Shown piece by piece: positions 1-5,111 of a DNA stretch of 5,111 bases (its first letter is position 1; each line of letters starts with the position of its first letter). The notes under the pieces are model-generated. The model ran no database searches and was not told the DNA's origin. It saw only the letters and a list, made by a program, of their open reading frames with translations. The translations under genes were made by a program, and so were the position numbers. This DNA is from an uncultured Ruminococcus sp. (GTDB lineage Bacteria > Bacillota > Clostridia > Oscillospirales > Ruminococcaceae): assembly GCA_946183385.1 (NCBI GenBank), contig CAMHBN010000160.1, forward strand, positions 1-5,111, written 5' to 3'.

Positions 1-816
1 CTTGACTGCTTCCTCGGGAGATATGCCCTGTCCTATTAGAATGCCCGCGCGTCTGTTGCGGCTGTGCATACTCGTGCAGGTAACGATGAGGTCGCCGATG
101 CCCGTCAGACCGCTGAATGTATCCACCTTAGCGCCCGCAGCCTTGCCGAGACGCGCTATCTCGTGGATACCGCGTGTCATGAGCGCAGCCTTTGTGTTGT
201 CGCCGTAGCCCATACCGTCGCAGATACCGCAGCACAGCGCGATGATATTTTTCAGCTCGCCGCCGAGCTCGCAGCCGATGACGTCGTCGTTGAGGTACAG
301 TCTCAGGAAGCTGTTTCCGAGCTCGGACTGTATGTACTTCGCCGCCTCAGCGTCCTCGGACGCGCAAGCCATAGTCGTAGGCACACAGCGTGCCACCTCC
401 TCGGCGTGTGACGGTCCCGACAGCACAACGAGCCTGTTGATGTCAAGCTCTTCCTTGATGACCTCGCTGAGGCGCTTCAGACTGCCCTCCTCGAGTCCCT
501 TGCCCGTATTCACTACTATCATATGCTCATCGATGTAGGGCTTTGCCTCCTTGGCAACTCCGCGCACGAACGACGAGGGTATGCCGAATATGAGGATATC
601 GCAGCCCGTTATGCACGAAATATCGCTCGTGAGCACTATCTCCTTCGGTATCTGCACACCGGGGAGCTTCTGCTGGTGCTCGCCGTGAGCGCGTATATCG
701 TCTATCTCCGACTGGAACTTCGACCATACGGTAACGTCGTGCTTGCCGCACTGCTTAGCCATAATAGCAATGGCGAGACCGAATCCGCCCGAACCGAGTA
801 TAACTATCTTTGCCAT
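1..816 (-). CDS. gpsA: Glycerol-3-phosphate dehydrogenase [NAD(P)+], C-terminus cut by the window edge
   Basis: Reduces dihydroxyacetone phosphate to sn-glycerol-3-phosphate with NAD(P)H in the cytoplasm, supplying the backbone for phospholipid synthesis. I translated 272 residues from the ATG at 816; the frame is open to position 1, so about 60 residues of a usual 330-340 are missing. The N-terminal Rossmann fold carries the dinucleotide motif GSGGFG (residues 8-13). Further family signatures are NTGKGLE (103-109, with Lys106), GPSHAEE (134-140), ELKNIIA with the conserved Lys189, NTKAALMTRG (207-216) and TCTSMHSRNRR (246-256). The start is supported by a strong GGGGAGG Shine-Dalgarno at 824-830, 7 bases upstream. 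It follows the plsY stop by 17 bases, so the two are probably co-transcribed; its product is the PlsY substrate. No frameshift or missing key residue was seen. The family call is very secure; NADH versus NADPH preference cannot be read from the sequence. Confidence 0.97.
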   Translation of the reverse strand, partial: MAKIVILGSGGFGLAIAIMAKQCGKHDVTVWSKFQSEIDDIRAHGEHQQKLPGVQIPKEIVLTSDISCITGCDILIFGIPSSFVRGVAKEAKPYIDEHMIVVNTGKGLEEGSLKRLSEVIKEELDINRLVVLSGPSHAEEVARCVPTTMACASEDAEAAKYIQSELGNSFLRLYLNDDVIGCELGGELKNIIALCCGICDGMGYGDNTKAALMTRGIHEIARLGKAAGAKVDTFSGLTGIGDLIVTCTSMHSRNRRAGILIGQGISPEEAVK

Positions 817-823
817 ATCAGTA

Positions 824-830
824 CCTCCCC
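824..830 (-). promoter_or_regulatory. gpsA ribosome binding site
   Basis: GGGGAGG with a 7-base spacer to the gpsA ATG, in the 17-base gap after plsY. It is the strongest Shine-Dalgarno in the window and fixes the gpsA start. Confidence 0.75.
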
Positions 831-833
831 TGC

Positions 834-1508
834 TCAGTCTGCATATCTTGAACTGAACGAGAACTTAGTCTCCGTGTTGTTGATAAGACGCTCGATATTT
901 GTGCGGTGCATCCAGATTATCAGCGCCGCCATAGGAAGCGACAAGATCAGGTACAGGAAGCTCCTGCCGAACGAGGTGCCGTTGACTATGAGGGACATCA
1001 TAAACACCGCGAGAGGTCCGTAAGCCGACGCCATAATGGACGAGAGCGACACATATTTGGATATTGCGAGGATAACGATGAATATAGCCAGCAAAGCGAT
1101 GAACACTCTCCAGTCGAGAGCGAGGAAGGAAGCCGCTCCGACAAGCACGCCCTTGCCGCCCTTGAAGCCGTAATACACGGGGAAAATGTGTCCGATTATT
1201 GCGAACAGAGCCGCGATGTAGCCGATGTAGTGCACATCGTTATCGGGCAGGAAGCCGACTTTCAGCCAGCCCGCGATAACGCGTGCGAGCGCTACTGCCA
1301 CAACTCCCTTGAGCACATCGCCGAGGAGTGTCAGTCCCGCACAGGCAGGTCCGCAGCAGCGATAGGTATTTGTAAGCCCCGCATTGCGGCTTCCCATTGT
1401 GCGTATGTCCTTGCCTCTGACGAGCTGTACCACGATTATAGAGAAATTGAGGCTGCCGAGTAAATATCCTATTGCGGCAGCAATTATAAGAGCGAATAAC
1501 ACTTTCAT
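834..1508 (-). CDS. plsY: Acyl-phosphate:glycerol-3-phosphate acyltransferase PlsY
   Basis: Membrane enzyme that transfers an acyl chain from acyl-phosphate (made by PlsX) to glycerol-3-phosphate, giving lysophosphatidic acid, the first committed step of phospholipid synthesis in most Gram-positive bacteria. The 224 residues fit the family (about 190-220) and contain several hydrophobic helices, the first at residues 3-19. All three family motifs are present: motif 1 GSRNAGLTN (39-47), motif 2 GHIFPVYYGFKGGKGV (106-121), which looks fully conserved, and motif 3 HRTNIERLINNTE (201-213). Two positions that are often glycine differ: Arg41 in motif 1 and Asn211 in motif 3. The ATG shares its A with the last base of the der TAA stop (TAATG), suggesting translational coupling. 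The only good Shine-Dalgarno lies inside der codons. The frame has a stop just upstream, so no earlier start is possible. gpsA, which makes its substrate, follows. Confidence 0.97.
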   Translation of the reverse strand: MKVLFALIIAAAIGYLLGSLNFSIIVVQLVRGKDIRTMGSRNAGLTNTYRCCGPACAGLTLLGDVLKGVVAVALARVIAGWLKVGFLPDNDVHYIGYIAALFAIIGHIFPVYYGFKGGKGVLVGAASFLALDWRVFIALLAIFIVILAISKYVSLSSIMASAYGPLAVFMMSLIVNGTSFGRSFLYLILSLPMAALIIWMHRTNIERLINNTETKFSFSSRYAD

Positions 1509-2836
1509 TATTTATCGTTTCCTCCTCTTTCACGGACTATGAAGCGCACAGGCGTTCCCTCAAGTCCGAACGTTGAACGTATCTGATTTTCGATGTATCT
1601 TCTGTAAGAAAAATGGAAAAGGTCTGCCCTGTTCACGAATGTGACGAAGGTAGGCGGCTTTGTCGAGGGCTGGGTCATGTAGTATATCTTCAGTCTCCTG
1701 CCCTTATCCGACGGCGGCTGCACCCTTGTAGTAGCATATGCGAGAACATCGTTGAGCATACCTGTCGAGATGCGCATACTGTTCTGCCCGTAGGTATATT
1801 TTATGAGCTCATAGAGCTTGTTTATGCGCTGTCCCGTCTTTGCCGAGATGAAAACAAACGGCACATAAGACATAAAGCTGAAATCGTTCTCGAGCTTTGT
1901 GCGGAACTCCTGCATCGTCTTGTCGTCCTTCTCAACAAGGTCCCACTTGTTGACGGCGACTACGCACGCCTTTCCCTGCTCGTGAGCATAGCCCGCGACC
2001 TTGGAGTCCTGCTCCGTGAAGCCCTCCGTAGCATCGAGCATGATAACGCAGACGTCGGCGCGGTCAACTGCCATATAGGCGCGGAGCACGCTGTAGTGCT
2101 CGACCTTGTCCGTGACCTTCGACTTCTTGCGTATGCCCGCGGTGTCGATGAAGACGAACTTGCCGTACTCGTTCTCGATGACGGTGTCCGTGGAATCACG
2201 CGTCGTGCCCGCGATATCGGAGACGATGACTCTCTCCTCGCCCGCTATCTTGTTTATCAGCGAGGATTTGCCCGCGTTCGGCTTGCCGATGACGGCGACC
2301 TTGATGTGGTCCTCGCCGTACTCCTCCTCGTTAGCGTCGGGGAGGTAGTCGTATATCGCGTCGAGCATATCGCCCGTTCCGTGACCGTGCACCGACGATA
2401 TCGGGAACGGCTCGCCGAGACCGAGATTGTAGAACTCGTACAGCTCAAGCGGCGGCTCTCCGAGGTTGTCCACCTTGTTCACCGCGAGGATTATGGGCTT
2501 GCCACTCTTTATGAGCATCTGCGACACGGCGTAGTCGTCGGCAGTGACTCCGCACCGTATATCCGTGACGAACACTATCACGTCCGCCTTCTCAATCGCA
2601 AGCTCGGACTGGCGTCTCATCTGCGCGAGAATTACGTCGTCGCTGTCGGGCTCAATACCGCCAGTATCCACGACCATGAACTCCTTGCCGCGCCATTCGC
2701 ACTTCGAGTAGATACGGTCGCGCGTTACACCCGGGGTGTCCTCGACTATGGAGAGCCGCTGACCTATCAGCTTGTTGAACAGCGTTGACTTGCCGACATT
2801 CGGACGTCCTACCACTGCAACTATCGGAAGTGACAT
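1508..2836 (-). CDS. der: Ribosome biogenesis GTPase Der (EngA), two tandem GTPase domains
   Basis: Essential GTPase that acts in maturation of the 50S ribosomal subunit in the cytoplasm. The 442 residues match the usual length (about 435-490). GTPase domain 1 has G1 GRPNVGKS (10-17), DTPGVTRDR (33-41), G3 DTGG (57-60) and G4 NKVD (120-123). An acidic linker near 168-176 leads to domain 2, with G1 GKPNAGKS (184-191), DIAGTTRD (207-214), G3 DTAG (231-234), G4 NKWD (296-299) and G5 SAKTG (331-335). The C-terminal KH-like domain follows at about 355-437, including the stretch around KIYYMTQ and PPTFVTFVN. This architecture is unique to Der. The ATG at 2836 has an AAAGGAG ribosome binding site at 2846-2852 with a 9-base spacer. 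It lies 28 bases after the TraX-family gene and overlaps plsY by one base. der next to plsY and gpsA is a familiar arrangement in Firmicutes. Nothing is truncated or missing. Confidence 0.98.
   Translation of the reverse strand: MSLPIVAVVGRPNVGKSTLFNKLIGQRLSIVEDTPGVTRDRIYSKCEWRGKEFMVVDTGGIEPDSDDVILAQMRRQSELAIEKADVIVFVTDIRCGVTADDYAVSQMLIKSGKPIILAVNKVDNLGEPPLELYEFYNLGLGEPFPISSVHGHGTGDMLDAIYDYLPDANEEEYGEDHIKVAVIGKPNAGKSSLINKIAGEERVIVSDIAGTTRDSTDTVIENEYGKFVFIDTAGIRKKSKVTDKVEHYSVLRAYMAVDRADVCVIMLDATEGFTEQDSKVAGYAHEQGKACVVAVNKWDLVEKDDKTMQEFRTKLENDFSFMSYVPFVFISAKTGQRINKLYELIKYTYGQNSMRISTGMLNDVLAYATTRVQPPSDKGRRLKIYYMTQPSTKPPTFVTFVNRADLFHFSYRRYIENQIRSTFGLEGTPVRFIVRERGGNDK
1521..1526 (-). promoter_or_regulatory. 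plsY ribosome binding site embedded in the der coding region
   Basis: AGGAGG sits within the codons for Arg-Gly-Gly near the C-terminus of Der. It is 12 bases from the plsY ATG, longer than the usual 5-9. With the TAATG overlap, plsY may rely partly on ribosomes finishing der rather than on fresh initiation alone. Confidence 0.6.
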
Positions 2837-2845
2837 AGTATCACG

Positions 2846-2852
2846 CTCCTTT
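2846..2852 (-). promoter_or_regulatory. der ribosome binding site
   Basis: AAAGGAG, 9 bases from the der ATG, in the 28-base gap between the TraX-family gene and der. It supports ATG 2836 as the start, in agreement with the usual Der N-terminus that reaches the first G1 motif at residue 10. Confidence 0.7.
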
Positions 2853-2864
2853 CTTATGTATCTG

Positions 2865-3638
2865 TTATTTCATTATCAGTTTCAATATGACCGCAAGCAA
2901 TATGTGTGCGGGATAGAATATGTAGAAGAACCACTTCGAGAACGTCGGGAAGTGTCCCTTTTTGCCGTTGTAGAAGACCGTCATTATCAGATATGCGGCG
3001 ATGAAGTCGAATGCGTGTACAAGCGTCACTTCGAGCTTTATCGGTGTGAAGTCCGTTATCAGCGACGGCACTGACGATACTCCGAGGTATACCGCCCATA
3101 TTGAGAAGTACCATATCGCCCTTGCCTTCGGCTTTTCGCGGAATACCTGAAGTCCGAGGATAATGAGAGGAGCGAATATCATCCACTCTGTCATTATCGC
3201 CGCCGAGCCGAGACAGCACAGTATCACAAGCCCTATCCTCTGCCACAGCTTCAGCTTGGAATACCACGCACAGAGCGCAAGAAGTCCGAACAGAAGCCCG
3301 AACATTACGTTCGTCTGCCACCAGCCGAAAAGCCTGAACCACAGCAGATAGAACGGGACCTGCGTGATACAACCGAAAATAAACAGTCTCAGCGCGTATT
3401 TCTTCCGCGAGCGCGTGTACTTGAAGCCGTCCGCCACAAAGAAGAACATTACTGGCGGCGTGATAAGGCTCAGCTCTATGAATATCCTCTGCCACAGCGG
3501 ACAGTCCGCATAGTAGCCGTCGGGCTTCGTATCGCCGATGCTCAGCCACGCGAGAAGATGTCCCGTGAACATAAAGAAGATGATGATGTACTTGATAGCG
3601 TCGCGGTTGATGACCTTTAATCTGCTTGTTTTTTCCAT
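2865..3638 (-). CDS. TraX-family polytopic membrane protein, probable acyltransferase of unknown substrate
   Basis: The 257 residues are strongly hydrophobic, with roughly eight or nine candidate membrane helices (about 14-32, 55-70, 84-104, 110-125, 133-148, 150-165, 174-190, 205-222, 237-255). Family-like features are RDAIKYIIIFFMFTGH (12-27), with Arg12 and an intramembrane His27; FFFVADGFKYTRSRKKYALRLFIFG (65-89); FYNGKKG (222-228); and the terminal FFYIFYPAH (237-245). These recall the TraX family, named after the F-plasmid protein that N-acetylates pilin and related, as I recall, to AT3-type membrane acyltransferases. There are no conjugation genes here, so pilin acetylation is unlikely; modification of a cell-surface molecule is an inference. 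I chose the ATG at 3638 over an in-frame GTG at 3644, because the GTG falls inside the Shine-Dalgarno. It starts 9 bases after the upstream stop and lies within the apparent operon. The family call is good; the function is unknown. Confidence 0.85.
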   Translation of the reverse strand: MEKTSRLKVINRDAIKYIIIFFMFTGHLLAWLSIGDTKPDGYYADCPLWQRIFIELSLITPPVMFFFVADGFKYTRSRKKYALRLFIFGCITQVPFYLLWFRLFGWWQTNVMFGLLFGLLALCAWYSKLKLWQRIGLVILCCLGSAAIMTEWMIFAPLIILGLQVFREKPKARAIWYFSIWAVYLGVSSVPSLITDFTPIKLEVTLVHAFDFIAAYLIMTVFYNGKKGHFPTFSKWFFYIFYPAHILLAVILKLIMK

Positions 3639-3640
3639 AG

Positions 3641-3647
3641 TCACCTC
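3641..3647 (-). promoter_or_regulatory. Ribosome binding site that decides the start of the TraX-family gene
   Basis: GAGGTGA, complementary to the 16S rRNA 3' end, lies directly after the TGA stop of the upstream gene and just before the ATG at 3638. The core GAGG leaves a 5-base spacer. An in-frame GTG at 3644 is part of this motif and would have no usable ribosome binding site, so ATG 3638 is preferred. Confidence 0.75.
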
Positions 3648-4949
3648 TCAGTAGGTTATTCCCATTATCGCGTCGAGGAGCTCGTAGCCGTCGCTCGCGG
3701 AGCTTCTCAGCGGCACGCCGAGCTCGCGCTCAACGTCGGAAACTGTCAGATCGTCGAGGAATACGTCGCTGTCACGTCTCAGCATTGCCGAGGATATGAG
3801 GAGCTCGTCCCCGAGGTCGCGCCCTTTCAGCTGGGCTATCAGATCCTGAGCAGTGATAAGTCCCGTGACAGTGATAGTATCGCCGAAAAAGTCGTTGCGT
3901 ATGCGCACAACGTCGCATTTCAGCTGCGGGAAGGTCTCCTCCGCCTGCTTTGCAAGCTGACATATTATCGGGTACGGGCTGTATCCCGTCGCTATCGTGA
4001 CATGGCGGTCTCCGCCCTCCCATTCGGCTATTTCAAGCGCTTTCGTGAATTCGTCCATGAGCGAGCGCAGCATTCCCACGCCGTTCTCGTACTGCGAGTA
4101 GTCCTCGTAGAACTCGGCTTCGGGGATATCGCGCTCGGCTATGAGGAAGAATTCGTCCGACGGAAACACCGTCCTTGTACTGAATTTTCGCAGGAATTCC
4201 TGCTGATACTCGGCGATGATGTCGATGGTCTCGCCCGCGGTCTGCTTGTTGAACGTGGTGAGCGGGTACAGTCCCTCGCGGAATCGTGTGACTCCCACGG
4301 GAACGACCGCCATACTCGTGATATTGGGCATGAGCTCGCCGAGGTCGCGGAGAGTACGCCTCAGCTCGTCACCGTCGTTCAGATTCGGACAGCACACCAC
4401 CTGACAGTTCAGCTTTATGCCGTTCTCCGCGAGCTGACGTATGAATTTCAGCTTCTCGCCCGCGAATCGGTTGTGCATCATCTTCACGCGGAGCTCGGGA
4501 TTCGTCGTGTGCACCGACACGTTTATATTGAGCTTCATCTTGATTATGCGGTCGATGTCCTCCTGATGGAGGTTCGTCAGTGTGACGTAGTTGCCCTGCA
4601 AAAAGGACAAACGCGCGTCGTCGTCCTTGAAGTAGAGCGTCTCACGCATACCGGGCGGCATCTGGTCGATGAAGCAGAAAACGCAGTTATTGCTGCACCT
4701 CTGCTTGCTGTCCATGAGGAAGGTCTCGAATTCGAGCCCGAGGTCGTCGTACTCGTCCTTCTCGACGCGGAACGTGAGCTCCTCGCCGTGGCGGACGATA
4801 TCAAGCGTTACTTCTGTCTCGGCGGCATAGTACATATAATCGAGCACGTCCTTGACCTTGTGCCCGTTTATCGCGGAGAGCAGGTCGCCCTCGCGGACCC
4901 CGCACCTCCCGGCAGGAGAGCCGTCAGCAACACTATTTATCTTTACCAT
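3648..4949 (-). CDS. DUF512 family protein: N-terminal PDZ domain, radical-SAM-type Cx3Cx2C core, DUF512 C-terminus
   Basis: Conserved protein of unknown function, common in Clostridia and cyanobacteria. Numbering from the ATG at 4949 (433 residues): a PDZ-like domain at about 1-62 with SPAGRCGVREGDLLSAINGHKV; then CSNNCVFCF (85-93), whose Cys85, Cys89 and Cys92 form the Cx3Cx2C set that binds the [4Fe-4S] cluster of radical SAM enzymes, followed by IDQMPPGMR. A barrel-like region continues to about 260, and the DUF512 region follows with SDEFF (264-268), NGVGM (289-293) and a VTGLITAQDL stretch (359-368). The reading frame can begin earlier at a TTG (4973), but that has no ribosome binding site, whereas the ATG has GAGGGAG upstream and lets the protein open directly into the PDZ fold. 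It is the first gene after the terminator and precedes the TraX-family gene by 9 bases. The architecture is secure; the reaction is not known, and I infer redox or S-adenosylmethionine chemistry only from the motif. Confidence 0.93.
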   Translation of the reverse strand: MVKINSVADGSPAGRCGVREGDLLSAINGHKVKDVLDYMYYAAETEVTLDIVRHGEELTFRVEKDEYDDLGLEFETFLMDSKQRCSNNCVFCFIDQMPPGMRETLYFKDDDARLSFLQGNYVTLTNLHQEDIDRIIKMKLNINVSVHTTNPELRVKMMHNRFAGEKLKFIRQLAENGIKLNCQVVCCPNLNDGDELRRTLRDLGELMPNITSMAVVPVGVTRFREGLYPLTTFNKQTAGETIDIIAEYQQEFLRKFSTRTVFPSDEFFLIAERDIPEAEFYEDYSQYENGVGMLRSLMDEFTKALEIAEWEGGDRHVTIATGYSPYPIICQLAKQAEETFPQLKCDVVRIRNDFFGDTITVTGLITAQDLIAQLKGRDLGDELLISSAMLRRDSDVFLDDLTVSDVERELGVPLRSSASDGYELLDAIMGITY

Positions 4950-4952
4950 AAG

Positions 4953-4959
4953 CTCCCTC
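4953..4959 (-). promoter_or_regulatory. Ribosome binding site that decides the start of the DUF512 gene
   Basis: GAGGGAG precedes the ATG at 4949; counting from its GAGG core the spacer is 6 bases. The alternative upstream TTG at 4973 is preceded by a T-rich stretch with no purine-rich motif, so the shorter protein is preferred. Confidence 0.7.
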
Positions 4960-4990
4960 ACGTCCAGAATCAAGATGATAGAAAATCCGT

Positions 4991-5036
4991 AAAAATGAAA
5001 AGGGGGAGAGAAAGACTTATGCCTCCTCTCCTCCTC
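4991..5036 (-). terminator. Intrinsic (Rho-independent) terminator after rpmF
   Basis: On the minus strand, a left arm GAGGAGGAGAG (5026-5036) pairs with a right arm CTCTCCCCCTT (5000-5010) with one A/C mismatch and a G-T wobble at the base. Four further weak pairs can extend the stem inward, leaving a 7-base CATAAGT loop. The stem is followed at once by the T-rich run TTTTCATTTTT (4991-5001). It starts 18 bases after the rpmF stop, so it most likely ends or attenuates the rpmF transcript before the DUF512 gene. Confidence 0.8.
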
Positions 5037-5054
5037 ATGTATCGGGTCAGCCGA

Positions 5055-5111
5055 TTATTCAGCGTCGATCTTAAGAACCTCAACGCCCTTATAGAATCCG
5101 CAGTTCTTGCA
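5055..5111 (-). CDS. rpmF: 50S ribosomal protein L32, C-terminal fragment (cut by the window edge)
   Basis: The last 18 codons plus a TAA stop are visible, reading CKNCGFYKGVEVLKIDAE. This matches the C-terminus of bacterial L32 (usually 55-60 residues), where the second CxxC pair of the zinc ribbon is followed by G-[FY]-Y-x-G-x-E-V. The first CxxC pair and the basic N-terminus lie beyond position 5111. L32 is a structural protein of the large ribosomal subunit. The presence of both cysteines shown here suggests the zinc-binding form, although the upstream pair cannot be checked. A strong terminator follows, so rpmF probably ends its own transcription unit. In many bacteria rpmF sits beside plsX or a DUF177 (YceD) gene; what precedes it here is out of view. 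Confidence 0.9.
   Translation of the reverse strand, partial: CKNCGFYKGVEVLKIDAE

Noticed and set aside
2..1463. Several plus-strand open frames (2-208, 64-411, 242-538, 523-1023, 906-1463)
   Set aside because: All are antisense to gpsA and plsY, whose motifs are unmistakable, and none resembles a known protein.
1613..2788. A 391-codon open frame on the plus strand opposite der
   Set aside because: It lies wholly antisense to a clear der gene, has a composition expected from the complement of GC-biased codons (rich in Arg, Leu, Val, His), no recognisable domain, and no plausible promoter. It is a shadow frame.
2854..3549. A 231-codon minus-strand open frame overlapping the TraX-family gene
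   Set aside because: It is in another frame of the same strand, rich in Arg, Ala and Cys without any membrane or domain pattern, while the competing frame has coherent membrane helices and TraX-like motifs.
4950..4973. Eight-residue N-terminal extension of the DUF512 protein from a TTG start
   Set aside because: The TTG has no ribosome binding site, the ATG at 4949 does, and the PDZ fold begins right after that ATG.
4975..5001. Candidate sigma-70-type promoter (TATCAT with TTTTCA upstream)
   Set aside because: The spacer is only 15 bases and the -35 match is poor and lies in the terminator T-run, so it is not strong enough to list as a feature.
5039..5056. Short inverted repeat ATCGG/CCGAT just after the rpmF stop
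   Set aside because: Only five base pairs with no T-run following; the larger hairpin downstream is the better terminator.

Overview
The window is a compact, single-direction gene block. Everything recognisable reads on the minus strand, so transcription runs from position 5111 towards position 1. The gene content and order are typical of a low-GC-phylum (Firmicutes) anaerobe of the class Clostridia: an rpmF end, a PDZ/radical-SAM DUF512 protein, der, plsY and gpsA. The fairly GC-rich third codon positions and the protein sequences suggest Ruminococcus or another member of the Oscillospiraceae. That placement is inference from sequence feel, not from a search.

Layout in transcription order: (1) the last 18 codons of rpmF (ribosomal protein L32), cut by the window edge; (2) a 105-base gap holding a convincing intrinsic terminator; (3) a PDZ + radical-SAM + DUF512 protein of unknown function; (4) a TraX-family polytopic membrane protein, probably an acyltransferase; (5) der/engA, the double-GTPase ribosome assembly factor; (6) plsY, the acyl-phosphate:glycerol-3-phosphate acyltransferase; (7) gpsA, glycerol-3-phosphate dehydrogenase, which runs off the window at position 1 with 272 codons visible.

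Spacing after the terminator is tight (9 bases, 28 bases, a 1-base stop/start overlap, then 17 bases), so items 3 to 7 look like one operon. The gpsA/plsY pair is metabolically coherent: GpsA makes sn-glycerol-3-phosphate and PlsY acylates it as the first step of phospholipid synthesis. Der and L32 belong to ribosome biogenesis, so the locus places ribosome assembly beside membrane lipid synthesis. The DUF512 and TraX-family proteins are the least understood members. No RNA genes, mobile elements, CRISPR arrays or plus-strand genes were found. Most of the window is ordinary core genome; the main item of interest is the TraX-family gene between the DUF512 gene and der.
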